Below are positions 1-8,948 of a stretch of 64,000 nucleotides of DNA, in pieces. Below the pieces are notes generated by a model. The model saw nothing but the letters and a program-made list of their open reading frames with translations. It searched no databases and was not told where the DNA came from. Numbering within the stretch: position 1 is the stretch's first letter; every line of letters begins with the position of its first letter. Source of the stretch: Acidobacteriota bacterium (lineage in GTDB: Bacteria; Acidobacteriota; Terriglobia; Versatilivoradales; Versatilivoraceae); NCBI GenBank assembly GCA_022826755.1, contig JAJDUG010000030.1, positions 1 through 64,000 on the forward strand, written 5' to 3'. The translations under genes were made by a program, and so were the position numbers.

Positions 1-47
1 CTGGAGCGGCCCTCCTTCGAACTGGCCCCGCCGCCCCCCTGACGCCC

Positions 48-869
48 CCCGGGAACGCGGGCGTCCCCCCCCCACAATATCCCCGCACAGCCATGGCCAA
101 CAGCGCCACAGGGATGGAACGGTAGCGGGGCCTTGCCTTTGATTCGGCCTGGCCAATGCCGTTCACGCCGGCAGGGTGGCTGCCTGCCAGCAACCTTGCG
201 CTGACGCTCCACCACCTCCAGCGCGGAATAAGGTTGCGGGCGAGACGCCCGCGTTCCCGGGGGTGATACGGGAGGCGTGCAAACGGCGCCGTGTCCCAAA
301 CCTGGGGGTGATGCAAATCATGTTCCCGGTTAGTTGTGTGGAGGATGCCCACCCGGGAACGCGGGCGTCCCGCCCGCACATTTGCCCGGCACAGCCTTGG
401 CCGACTGCGCCACTGGGATGGAATGGTAGCGGGACCTTGCCTTTCATTCGGCCTTGCCAATGCCGTTCACGCCGGCAGGGTGGCTGCCTGGCTGCAACCT
501 TGCGCTGACGCTCCACCACCTCCAGCCAGGAATAAGGTTGCGGGCGAGATGCCCGCGTTCCCGGGGGTGATACGTGAGGCTTGCAAACGGCGCCTTGTCC
601 CAAACCTGGGGGTGATGCAAATCATGTTCCCGGTTAGTTGTGTGGAGGATGCCCACCCGGGAACGCGGGCGTCCCGCCCGCACATTGGCCCGGCGCAGCC
701 TTGACCGACTGCGCCACTGGGATGGAACGGTAGCGGGGCCTTGCCTTTCATTCGGCCTTGCCAATGCCGTACACGCCGGCGGGGTGGCTGCCTGCCGGCA
801 ACCTTGCGCTGTCGCTCCGCCACCTCCAGCCAGGAATAAGGATGCGGGCGGGACGCCCGCGTTCCCGGG
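48..869. repeat. Three tandem 304-bp units carrying inverted-end elements
   Basis: Three copies of a 214-215-bp element lie at 48-262, 352-565 and 656-869, separated by near-identical 89-90-bp spacers, so the period is 304 bp. Each element begins with CCCGGGAACGCGGGCGTCCC and ends with the reverse complement of that sequence, giving inverted ends of about 27 bp (for example 352-378 with 539-565). The inner part is well conserved, and copy 1 is the most diverged at its left end. The ends cap a non-coding core with no transposase, which resembles a MITE or a palindromic dispersed repeat. All six frames are open for long stretches, but this is GC-driven and none looks like a real protein. Confidence 0.85.
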
Positions 870-905
870 TGGGGCTTCGCCTGCAGCCGAGCCCCCGCCC
901 CCCAG

Positions 906-937
906 GACGGGAGGGATCATTCGAGAGAGAAACAGGG
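906..937 (+). repeat. 32-bp dispersed repeat, copy 1
   Basis: This 32-base segment, with core GGATCATTCGAGA, recurs at 9089-9120 with about 29 of 32 positions identical. The C-rich sequence before both copies is also similar. It is non-coding in both places. Confidence 0.6.
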
Positions 938-1007
938 GACCTGGATGGCCTATCGGGAGCACGGAAAGGTTTCGGTTCCCCTCGGCGTCTCGCTTCGTGT
1001 GTCTTGG

Positions 1008-1056
1008 TCGTCCTTCGTGTGTCTTCGTGGATAACTCTTTTGTTTTGTTGTTTCAG
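1008..1056 (+). repeat. 49-bp dispersed repeat, copy 1
   Basis: The segment starts TCGTCCTTCGTGTG, contains TTCGTGGATAACTC and ends GTTGTTTCAG. It recurs at 38350-38398 at the same length with three mismatches. Both copies are intergenic and in the same orientation. A shorter, related TTCGTGTTCATTCGTGG motif lies near 46790. Confidence 0.8.
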
Positions 1057-1068
1057 GCAAGACAAGGT

Positions 1069-1119
1069 TGCGGGCGGGACGCCCGCGTTCCCGGGTGGGG
1101 CTCCGCCCGCAGTCGAGCC
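1069..1119 (+). repeat. Solitary right end of the 214-bp element
   Basis: 1069-1095 repeats the right inverted end seen at 843-869. The match continues for about 24 bases into the following sequence (870-893 versus 1096-1119), so the copied segment is longer than the terminus itself. No left end is present nearby, so this is a partial copy. Apart from this and the other listed repeats, the stretch 870-1244 holds nothing recognisable. Confidence 0.75.
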
Positions 1120-1244
1120 GGAGGGGGGCCAACCCGGCGTCCCGGGGATCACAACCCGTCCCGGTAACAAGTCCCGCTTTCCGGAGAAGTTTGCAAAAGG
1201 CTGAAAGGGGAGTCCGATCGGGAACCGGCCCCTGGTCCGGCGGC

Positions 1245-3455
1245 CTATTCCGGCCGGGAGGCGTTCGGCTCGGCCTCGAAGCGCCGGGCGAGCAGGTATC
1301 GATACAGCTTGAGTGCCAGGCTCTCCTCGTTGTCTTCCAGCCAGCGCCTCGCATCCGGCGCCAGCAGCATGGTCTCACAGGGTTGGTCCGCGATCACCGA
1401 GGGCGCCTTCCCGTCCGAGGGATCGGCCGGCCAGATCGCGTCGCCGGGGCCGAACTGGCGGGAACGCCTGCCGGCGGCTTCCTGGGCGGAAGCGCGGCCG
1501 GAGGTGAGCAGTTGCAGGCCTTGGCTCGGCGCACCCGGCCCTGCCAGAGCTTCCCCGGCGGCGTAGCGGCACGGCGTCAACCAGTTTCCAAGCTCGTCCA
1601 TCAGGTCTTCGAATCGAATCTGCCGCTCCAGGTGTCGCTCGAGGTCGTCGACGGCGCGCTCCAGCAGCGATGCGCGGCGATCGCCAACCAGCCTTGCATT
1701 CTCGTTCCACGCCTGGATGACCATCTCCTCGCAGCGCTCCAGCGCGCGGTCCGCATCCGGTTCCACTCGCACGGCCGCCAGGTCCGACGGCGGAAGGTTG
1801 CGCTCCAAAAGGGACTTCAACTGCTCAGAGGGCGCGCTCAGGACCACCTGCACTCCGGTCGCGTTGGCCGATTGCAGGAACCGTGCCAGGACGGTCACCG
1901 CCGAGAAGTCGAAGCCGGAGACGGCCGCAAAGTCCAGCATCAGGCAGGTGGGCCGGGAGTCGCCGCTCAGGCATTTCCTGAGATGATCGGCCAGAGGGCA
2001 GACGCTTCCGAAGAAGATGTAGCCGCGCAGCCGGTAAGCCAGCACGCGCTCGCCCTCCTCCCGCAGGATGGCGCGGTCCGGAACGGGACGCGCCTTGGTG
2101 CTTCGGCGCTCGCGGGCCGTGAAGCGCGCCTGGATCGGGTCCACCCGGCTCAGGCGCACGGCGAAGAACACCAGGGCGGCCAGCATGCCGGCGGCCACGC
2201 CGTGGAACAGCCCGAAGGCCGTGATGATGCCGACGATCAGAAGGATGATGCCGTACTCCGACCGGGGAAGCCGCTTGCGGCTTCTCACCAGCCCTTCGTC
2301 CAGCATGCCGGCGTCGGCGAAGAAGAGCATGCCTCCCACCAGCGGCACCGGGACCAGCTCCAGCATCCCGTCGCCCAGAAACAGAGCGGCTGCGATGACG
2401 AGGGCGGTAACGACGCCGGTCAGGCGTGAGGCGGCCCCGAACAGCTTGCTGCGCAGCGAGGCGGGCACGATCATGCTGGCGGCCGTGCCGCCGCCGAGAC
2501 CCGCGACCACGCTGGCCAGCCCGGTCGCGCTGAACTCGCGGTTCCAGTCCAGATCCTGGTTGGCGGCCATTTCGAGGCCGGCGAGATTCATGATCACCAC
2601 GGTCAGCGCCAGCAGCAGCAGCGTCAGCAGGGACGGGAACTGCATGCCTATCGCGCTCCAGTCCACCTGGGCCAGGTCCGCGGGGCGGAAGGCAGGCCAC
2701 AGGCTGCCGTCCGAGGTGCTCTTCAGCAGGAGACCCGCCTCTCTCGCCTGGTCGCCGGAGATGTCGAGGACGGAGAGCACGAGGTGGAAGGCGCCGGCGG
2801 CAAGCGCGACGCTGACGGGCAGGATGAGGGGATGGCCCCAACGCTTCATCGCGAGATACAGACCGATCCCGAAGGCCGCTCCCGGCCCCCATCTCCAAAG
2901 GGCCGACGGTTCCACCAGCGCCGGAATCGCCCGCCAGTCCGTATCCGCCCCCATCAGGGCCAGGGCGGCCAGGCACACGGCTCCCCCGATTCCGGCCACG
3001 AACCCGCCGGCGACCGAGTAGGGGATGAACCGCACCAGGTTGGCAAGCCGGTATCGCCCTATCAGGAGAAAGCACGAGCCGGTGGCCACTGCGCCGATCA
3101 TGAGCGCCGCAGACGTGGTCACGAACAGCCCATCCCCTTCGGCGTCCATGGTGGCGCCGACCTGCGCCATCACGATCACCAGCGCCGGAGACAGTCCCGA
3201 TATCGCCCCGCGAAAACCGCCCGCGAGAGCGATGACCAGGCAGGCGGCGAAGTTTCCGAACAGAACCAGGCCGACGCCCTGGGAGGCATATGGAGCCAGC
3301 ATCCCGGAGAATATCAGGCTCCCGTAGGCGATCTGGGCGACCAGCAGCCCCAGGCCCGTGGTGAAGCCGGCCGACAGCGCCGGAACGGCCTTCGCCGACA
3401 CGACGTCCGCGCGAAGTTCCAAGGCCAGGTTGCGAAGGGGGGACGCCGTCGTCAC
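1245..3455 (-). CDS. SulP-family anion transporter with STAS and cNMP-binding-like domains
   Basis: The 736-residue protein is a putative inner-membrane anion (sulfate or bicarbonate type) permease. The first roughly 420 residues form repeated hydrophobic helices with the SulP-type core, including an early segment reading ISGLSPALVIVMAQVG. A STAS domain follows at about 470-580, recognisable from GYIFFGSV and LMLDFAAVSGFD. The last 110 residues resemble a cyclic-nucleotide-binding regulatory fold. Substrate cannot be read from sequence. The predicted start is GTG at 3455 and has no strong ribosome binding site. The gene stands alone, next to tRNA-Arg, and its stop borders the repeat-rich 1-1244 region. 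Confidence 0.88.
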   Translation of the reverse strand: MTTASPLRNLALELRADVVSAKAVPALSAGFTTGLGLLVAQIAYGSLIFSGMLAPYASQGVGLVLFGNFAACLVIALAGGFRGAISGLSPALVIVMAQVGATMDAEGDGLFVTTSAALMIGAVATGSCFLLIGRYRLANLVRFIPYSVAGGFVAGIGGAVCLAALALMGADTDWRAIPALVEPSALWRWGPGAAFGIGLYLAMKRWGHPLILPVSVALAAGAFHLVLSVLDISGDQAREAGLLLKSTSDGSLWPAFRPADLAQVDWSAIGMQFPSLLTLLLLALTVVIMNLAGLEMAANQDLDWNREFSATGLASVVAGLGGGTAASMIVPASLRSKLFGAASRLTGVVTALVIAAALFLGDGMLELVPVPLVGGMLFFADAGMLDEGLVRSRKRLPRSEYGIILLIVGIITAFGLFHGVAAGMLAALVFFAVRLSRVDPIQARFTARERRSTKARPVPDRAILREEGERVLAYRLRGYIFFGSVCPLADHLRKCLSGDSRPTCLMLDFAAVSGFDFSAVTVLARFLQSANATGVQVVLSAPSEQLKSLLERNLPPSDLAAVRVEPDADRALERCEEMVIQAWNENARLVGDRRASLLERAVDDLERHLERQIRFEDLMDELGNWLTPCRYAAGEALAGPGAPSQGLQLLTSGRASAQEAAGRRSRQFGPGDAIWPADPSDGKAPSVIADQPCETMLLAPDARRWLEDNEESLALKLYRYLLARRFEAEPNASRPE

Positions 3456-3491
3456 GGTATAGACTTACTTGGACCACTTTGCATATGAGGG

Positions 3492-3568
3492 TGGTAGGCC
3501 TGGAGGGATTCGAACCCCCGACCTTCGGTTTAGGAAACCGCTGCTCTATCCTTCTGAGCTACAGGCCC
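3492..3568 (-). tRNA. tRNA-Arg (anticodon CCU)
   Basis: The 77-nt minus-strand cloverleaf has a 7-bp acceptor stem (GGGCCTG with CAGGCCT, one G-U pair), the D-arm core TAGCTCAGAAGGATAGAGC, an anticodon loop reading TTCCTAA (anticodon CCT), and the T-arm GGGGGTTCGAATCCC. The CCA end is encoded. The remaining interval to 3766 shows no other feature. Confidence 0.95.
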
Positions 3569-3766
3569 GCGTTGCAGTGATGCGCCGGCTTGGAAGATCC
3601 TGGGGTTTCCGCCGGTCGAGGGGATGTTAGCGAGCGCCTCGGGACCTTGGCAAGGAGTTTCGGGGAAGCCGCCCGCCGGTTCGGGGCGAGGCTGAACGCC
3701 GATTGCCGGCCCCGGCGGGAGGTGCCCGCAACCCGGCATGGGGAACGGAGAGGAGCAGGGAAAGTT

Positions 3767-5428
3767 TCATGGAGGTGGTCCGGCGGCTGAGCCGTCTCGT
3801 CTGGGATCGGCGACTCCGGTGAACAGTCCCCGCTCCCTCAGCACCAGTTGCACGCACCCCAGATAGAAGGAGTGAGGTTCCCGGACATCGACCTGGAAGC
3901 CATGTCGCTTCAGCATGTCGGGGATGTCATTGCGCATCCGCGAGGCCTCCAGGGACACCACGCCGTCCAGAGAGCAGTAGAGGCGCGGCGCATCCACCGC
4001 CGCCAGGGGTGTGAGATAGCCCAGGCGGACCAGCACCTGAAAGATGGACGGAGTGATGCGTTCGCTGCCGGGTGAACCGATGGCCAGCCAGGGGCGCTTG
4101 CCCCGGAACACCAGCGTGGGGGCCACGCTGGCCCAGGGCGCGGCATTGGGGCGCATGTAGTAGGGGTGGGAGATATCTTCGTATTCGAAGGCGCTCATGT
4201 AGTTGTTGTAGAGAAATCCCAGTTCCGGAGTTGCCGAGCAGGACCCGTAGACTCTTTCGATCGATTGGGTCAACGCGACCGCGTTCCCCTCCGGATCCAT
4301 GGCCGACAAATGGGTGGTTTCACCGCGTCCGGAAAAGCGCTTGCGGATCTGCCGCGCCACCAGCTTCCCGTACTCGGTGCTACGCATTCGTGTTCCCGAG
4401 ACCTGGCTGTAGAAGTTGGCGTCGAAGGGGCGGTCCTGCCTGTCCAGGAAGGCGCGCCGTATGGTTTCCGCCAGGAAGAGAGCGCCTCGCGGTGTTTCCA
4501 GGTCGGTGGACTCCTGGGGTAACTGCTGGTACACGTTGAGCATTTGGATCAAGGTGCGGCCCGCGCCCGGAGGGGGCATGGTAAAGACGCGGTGTCCACG
4601 AAAGCGGCCGGTCACGGGACGCCGCTCGATGGGGACCGGGATCTGGGCCATATCGTCCATGCGGATCAACCCCCGGTTTCGGACCATGTCCTGTTCGATG
4701 AGGGCTGCGATCTCACCCGTGTAGAAATCCTCGACCCCCTGCTGCGCCAGGCGTTGCAGGGTCCCGGCCAGGGTGGGCTGGCGGAACACCACTCCGGGCC
4801 GGTAGGGGTGGCTGCTTTCCCGCAGGAAAAAGGGGGCGGCCGTGCCCAGGCGCAGGTACTTGCGTTCCCTCCGGGACAGTTGGTACTGGAGCAGGCTCAC
4901 CCGGTAGCCCTCTTCGGCCAGCCTGCAGGCGGGTTCCAGCACCTGGGCGAGGCTGAGCTTCCCATAGTGCTGAAGAGCGTAGTTCAGGGTTGCCGGCGTG
5001 CTGGGAACGGTGACCGCGCGGTAACCGCGCTGGCGCTCGATCCTGAGATTCCGAAAGACTTCCCGGTTGGCGCGGTTGGGAGCGCGGGAGGAGCCGTCCA
5101 GGGCCATGGTGCGTCCCGAGGGGGCATGGTGAATGAGCATCATGGTTTGTCCGCCCAGACCCGAGGCCGCCGGTTCGCACACTCCCAGGGCGAAGGCCGC
5201 CGCCACGGCGGCATCGACGGCGTTGCCGCCGTTTTCCAGCATGGCGACGCCGGCCGCCGAGGCCTCGTAGTGAGCGGCGGAGACCATGCCCTTCCCGGAG
5301 ACCGCCAGGCGTTGGGCGTTATGGCTGGGCAGCCTGGTGAAGTTGGTCAGGTCCGTTTCAGGGTCCGCCTCCAGGCCGGCGGCGGCGCGGCGCCGCCGAA
5401 CCCTGGTCTGGGAAAGTTCGGAATTCAC
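3767..5428 (-). CDS. ggt: Gamma-glutamyltransferase family protein
   Basis: This is an Ntn-hydrolase that cleaves or transfers gamma-glutamyl groups from glutathione or gamma-glutamyl peptides. It is 553 residues long, near the usual length for the family. The autoprocessing site is the TTHLSAMD motif, with the catalytic threonine about residue 371. The early NGGNAVDAAVA segment and the late GSPGSERI segment are also typical. No signal peptide is visible (the N-terminus is charged and arginine-rich), so a cytoplasmic enzyme is likely, unlike E. coli GGT. The GTG start overlaps the stop of the upstream ATP-grasp gene by four bases (GTGA), which implies translational coupling. It is the last gene of a three-gene operon. 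Confidence 0.9.
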   Translation of the reverse strand: MNSELSQTRVRRRRAAAGLEADPETDLTNFTRLPSHNAQRLAVSGKGMVSAAHYEASAAGVAMLENGGNAVDAAVAAAFALGVCEPAASGLGGQTMMLIHHAPSGRTMALDGSSRAPNRANREVFRNLRIERQRGYRAVTVPSTPATLNYALQHYGKLSLAQVLEPACRLAEEGYRVSLLQYQLSRRERKYLRLGTAAPFFLRESSHPYRPGVVFRQPTLAGTLQRLAQQGVEDFYTGEIAALIEQDMVRNRGLIRMDDMAQIPVPIERRPVTGRFRGHRVFTMPPPGAGRTLIQMLNVYQQLPQESTDLETPRGALFLAETIRRAFLDRQDRPFDANFYSQVSGTRMRSTEYGKLVARQIRKRFSGRGETTHLSAMDPEGNAVALTQSIERVYGSCSATPELGFLYNNYMSAFEYEDISHPYYMRPNAAPWASVAPTLVFRGKRPWLAIGSPGSERITPSIFQVLVRLGYLTPLAAVDAPRLYCSLDGVVSLEASRMRNDIPDMLKRHGFQVDVREPHSFYLGCVQLVLRERGLFTGVADPRRDGSAAGPPP

Positions 5429-7587
5429 GGGACTCGATCCTCCAGTTCGTCGACAAGCAGCTCGGCCAGAACCAGTGTCCGCTGGATCACGCTGATGCGC
5501 TGAATGGACTCCTGAGGGGTTCCCCGGTCACGGGCTACCGGACTGACGCCGCAGAGACAGGCCACCTTGGGTGGAACCAGGCCGGCCACCGAGGCCCAGC
5601 TCGAGCTGTCTTTCTGCAGCACCACCCTCTGACCGGCGGCAATCTCCGCGACGGTTTTCAGGAATCGGTTGTTGATGGGCCTCTCCCTCATGGGAGGGCG
5701 ATCGGATTCGACCGCCAGTTCCCACTTGGCCCCTCCGCGGCCCAGGATGGACCGCATCCGGGCTTCGACCTGGTCGGCCACAGTGGAATCCGGGTAGGTC
5801 ATCAGAAGATGGGCGGTCACCCGGTGGGGAAGGCGCATGGGGTGCCGCTCGGTCCGCACATCCAGGGTCGAGAGAGACACTCGATCCTTGGCCGAGTTGA
5901 GTTGGGAAAGCGCCTCCAACTTTTGACAGGTCCAGCGCAGGGCGGCTCGGTCCTGGACGCCGCGACCGGGGAAGGGGCCTTCACCGACGACTCGCAGGCG
6001 GAACTTGCGGTTTCCCCTGCGACGCACGATGACACCCTCGCCGCGTGTCCCCGGCCGCAACACGATGACCCGTCTGGCCCGGGCCGCGGCAGCCTGGATC
6101 ATTTTCCGGCTCACCTGGGCATCCCGGCCCTCGTCGGTGTAGAGGCAGACCCCCAGCGGCAGGCGGCGCAGGCGTCGAATGCTGTGAAAGGATCGCAGAA
6201 CATGCTCCAGCATGACCAGGGGGGCTCGGGAGGTACCGATGCCCTCGCCGTAGAGCCACTCCGGCTCCCGGCGAAACGGCTGGTGGGGCGCCTCCAGACC
6301 CATGGCGACATCCAGATGGGCCACCAGCAGCAGGCCTCCCTCCAGTCCCCTGACCGTCTCCCAGGTAAAAACCTCCGGGTCGTCCGAAAGGTCGGGAACC
6401 TGCTTCATTCTCAAGCTGCCGAAGATCTCTCCGACTTTCTCAATGGCCTGCTGAACTCCGATCGGATCGCCGGTGCGGCTGGACAGGTCCACCCACGCTC
6501 GAAGATCCCTTTCGATCTGGGCGCGGCGTTGGGTGATGTAGGAGAGGACGTGAGACCTGGGGTCGACGGATTTCTTGTCCAGCAGCGGTGGCGAGGGCGT
6601 GCCGAAGTAGCGGGCGCTGGCGACCTCGACCAGGCGGTTGACAAAGGCCGCGAAGTCCAGTCCCACGTGGGCGGCCGCCACCAGGTAGGATCCGTTCTCA
6701 CCCAGGCTGGGCAGGCTGTTGACCTCCAGCACGTAGAGGCTCCCCTCCCGGTCCAGCCGCATGTCGACCCGGGCGCAGTCGTAGATGCCCAGGCATTCGA
6801 AGGACTTCTTTGCGATCTCGACCGCCTTGGCGGTCAATGGCTGGCCGATAGGCGCGGGGCAGGCGTGAGAGATCGTTCTCCCGCTTCGTCCGGTCTTGTC
6901 CTCGTAAGTGTAAATGGAGGGGGCTCCTTCTCCGAAGACCAGCTCCACGGGCGGGAAAGCCTCGGGCGGGTTGTTGCCCAGCAGGCCGACGTTGACTTCT
7001 CTGCCCTCGATGAACTGCTCGGCCAGCACGGCCTGGTGGAATTCGTCGAAGATCACTCTGGCGGCGCCGCGCAGCTCATCCTCGTCGTGGACGACCTTGA
7101 GGCCAAAGGAGACCGCCTCGTTCTTGGGCTTGACGATCATGGGATAGCGGAGGTCGGGAGGCAGGGGCATGTCCGGAGTCTGCAGGACCGCAAAATCGGG
7201 AGTCGGCACGTCGTTCTGGCGCAGGATCATCTTGGTGACCACCTTGTCCAGTGCCAGGGAGTGGCCCAACGGCCCCGAGGCGACGTAAGGGATGCCGACC
7301 ATTTCCAGAATGCTGGGAATGTGGGTGTAGCGGGCCTGCCCCTGCAGTCCGTAAGAGACGTTGAACACCATCCCGGGCCGCTCACCGTGAACCACGCGGG
7401 GCATGAAATCCTCCAGGCGGTCGATCAGATCCTTGTCGCCCTCCAGGGCGACCACTTCGTGGCCCCCTTTGCGCAGTGCATCGGTCAGCCGCCGGATGGT
7501 CTTCATGCCGATCTTCTCGCGGTTGGGCCTGCCGAACAGGTTGATGACGCTCTGGCTGTCGCGATTGTAGACGACGGCGATTTTCAT
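5425..7587 (-). CDS. ATP-grasp ligase fused to a degenerate M20-peptidase-like domain
   Basis: The 720-residue protein has two parts. Residues 1 to about 340 are an ATP-grasp domain like D-Ala-D-Ala ligase: FNVSYGLQGQARYTHIPSIL, then the ALDK lysine, and a C-terminal RVDMRLDREG...LEVNSLPSL metal/ATP site. The rest resembles M20 peptidases (ArgE/DapE/CPG2), with HLDV and a DEG segment. However, the expected bridging Asp (GTSRAP), second Glu, EPT-type acid (here RPG) and C-terminal His (here ARDRGTPQES) appear replaced. A peptide-ligase reaction is plausible, but the substrate is unknown. The ATG at 7587 is chosen over upstream extensions because it overlaps the stop of the LarA-like gene (ATGA) and starts the ATP-grasp fold. 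Its own stop overlaps the ggt start. Confidence 0.8.
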   Translation of the reverse strand: MKIAVVYNRDSQSVINLFGRPNREKIGMKTIRRLTDALRKGGHEVVALEGDKDLIDRLEDFMPRVVHGERPGMVFNVSYGLQGQARYTHIPSILEMVGIPYVASGPLGHSLALDKVVTKMILRQNDVPTPDFAVLQTPDMPLPPDLRYPMIVKPKNEAVSFGLKVVHDEDELRGAARVIFDEFHQAVLAEQFIEGREVNVGLLGNNPPEAFPPVELVFGEGAPSIYTYEDKTGRSGRTISHACPAPIGQPLTAKAVEIAKKSFECLGIYDCARVDMRLDREGSLYVLEVNSLPSLGENGSYLVAAAHVGLDFAAFVNRLVEVASARYFGTPSPPLLDKKSVDPRSHVLSYITQRRAQIERDLRAWVDLSSRTGDPIGVQQAIEKVGEIFGSLRMKQVPDLSDDPEVFTWETVRGLEGGLLLVAHLDVAMGLEAPHQPFRREPEWLYGEGIGTSRAPLVMLEHVLRSFHSIRRLRRLPLGVCLYTDEGRDAQVSRKMIQAAAARARRVIVLRPGTRGEGVIVRRRGNRKFRLRVVGEGPFPGRGVQDRAALRWTCQKLEALSQLNSAKDRVSLSTLDVRTERHPMRLPHRVTAHLLMTYPDSTVADQVEARMRSILGRGGAKWELAVESDRPPMRERPINNRFLKTVAEIAAGQRVVLQKDSSSWASVAGLVPPKVACLCGVSPVARDRGTPQESIQRISVIQRTLVLAELLVDELEDRVP

Positions 7588-8948
7588 GGTTCGGCAGGTT
7601 GATCGGCAAGCTCGATCTTCGAAGTGTTCCGACCGTCCGCTGCTTGCCCGGACCGGACTGTCGCCGCGAGTCGGGCGCCGGGCCGCAGGTGGCCGTCGTC
7701 CAGGTTTCCCTCGGCGTTGAAGGGGAGGGGACGCGGGTCGCAGAGAATGGCGAGGTCCTGGCGGCCGCGGGCTTCCTCGAGGTAGGCGGCCGAACATTCC
7801 ACCTCGGCCAGGGCCATGGTGTTGCGAATCCAGAGCAGCCGGGCGTCGGGAGGCTCGGTGAGGCCGATCTGGGACAGCATCACCTGGAGCATTTCGCGGT
7901 CGGTGGGGTAGTCCAGGGGGATCATGGCCTCCATGGTGAACCCCCCGGTCAAGGCATTGACCCGGGTCATGCCCACGTCCATCTTTTCCAGCGCTCGCCG
8001 GCGGCAGAACTCGACCGTCCCGATCCCGACGGCGCTTCCGTGGGTCAGGCGGCTCAGGTCCCGGATCCCGATCAGCCGGATCTTTGGGACTTCGTGCTCG
8101 GCCGGGCTGTGCCACAGGTGCTTGCGGCCGACCACGTTCAGGTCCAGCCCCGAACCGCTGATGTTCTTGCCGATCTCGTCCACCAGCAGGATATCCGCCG
8201 CCTGAAAGGGAAGACGGGGCATCCAGCGCCTGGCCTCCCGCAGCAGGGCCTTCTCTCCCTCCAGCAGCGCCTCGGGCCCGAGCGCCCGGATCCTGGCGGT
8301 CCGCCCGTAGCTGTTTTCCACCACGGCCAGCCCGGCCAGAATGGAGCACTTGGAGAGGACCTCCCGGGCCACGCTGCCGACGATTTGCCCGAAACTGTAG
8401 TCCTTGATGGCGCGATGGTAGATTCGGGCTCCGTCGTGCTTGCCCAGCCCGATCAGCATCATCTTCATGAGGCCGCTTTCGACCTCGCCCCTGAAGAGCG
8501 TGTGGGGCTTCACCCTGTTGCAGACCACCACGTGATCGGCTTGGTAGGCCTGCTTGTCGAAATGGACCGGGAAGCCTTCGGAGGCCCGGCAAACGACCAC
8601 CGTATCCATGCTGGATCGGATGGGACAGCCGCAGAAGTCCTCGGTGATCCCGTAGGACTCGAGGATGTTTCGCTGGCCCCGGGCGGTCGCCCCGCCGTGG
8701 CTTCCCATGGCGGGGACGATGAAGGGGTTGGCGCCCAGTCGCCGGAAGTGGCGCGCGGCGGCCCGCAGGATCGGGCCGACGTCGGCGATCCCCCGGCTTC
8801 CGGCGGTGATGGCCACCGTCTGGCCGGGCCGGACCCGATCCCCCAGGGAGAGACCTGAGAGTTCGGACTCGACGGCCCCGGAAACGTCGGCCAGCTCGGG
8901 TCCCTCGAAGTGCTGCCGCACCCGGAACATCCGCGGGAATTCAGCCAT
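7584..8948 (-). CDS. LarA-like (lactate racemase domain, Lar_N/DUF2088) protein
   Basis: The 454-residue protein is related to the nickel-pincer lactate racemase LarA and its uncharacterised paralogues. Conserved blocks are GSHGGAT at 82-88, GITEDFCGCPIRSSMDT, RVKPHT at 145-150 and ESGLMKMMLIGLGKHDGA at 157-174. These match the Lar_N family, in which the histidines and lysine hold the cofactor. The reaction is unknown: a racemase or epimerase is possible, but larB, larC and larE are not in the window. The ATG at 8948 is chosen because the family fold begins there and an AGGAG lies upstream. A longer frame to 9068 would run through intergenic repeat-like sequence. It is the first gene of the operon with the ATP-grasp/M20 fusion and ggt. 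Confidence 0.8.
   Translation of the reverse strand: MAEFPRMFRVRQHFEGPELADVSGAVESELSGLSLGDRVRPGQTVAITAGSRGIADVGPILRAAARHFRRLGANPFIVPAMGSHGGATARGQRNILESYGITEDFCGCPIRSSMDTVVVCRASEGFPVHFDKQAYQADHVVVCNRVKPHTLFRGEVESGLMKMMLIGLGKHDGARIYHRAIKDYSFGQIVGSVAREVLSKCSILAGLAVVENSYGRTARIRALGPEALLEGEKALLREARRWMPRLPFQAADILLVDEIGKNISGSGLDLNVVGRKHLWHSPAEHEVPKIRLIGIRDLSRLTHGSAVGIGTVEFCRRRALEKMDVGMTRVNALTGGFTMEAMIPLDYPTDREMLQVMLSQIGLTEPPDARLLWIRNTMALAEVECSAAYLEEARGRQDLAILCDPRPLPFNAEGNLDDGHLRPGARLAATVRSGQAADGRNTSKIELADQPAEP

Noticed and set aside
163-1204. Several 110-175-codon frames in the left-edge repeats
   Set aside because: They are translations of the repeated 304-bp units and their inverted ends, repeated with the same period, with no ribosome binding sites.
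7588-8592. N-terminal extension of the ATP-grasp/M20 protein
   Set aside because: The frame is open upstream to 8592 but overlaps the whole LarA-like gene, and its translation is Arg/Pro/Gly-rich shadow sequence. The real start is the coupled ATG at 7587.
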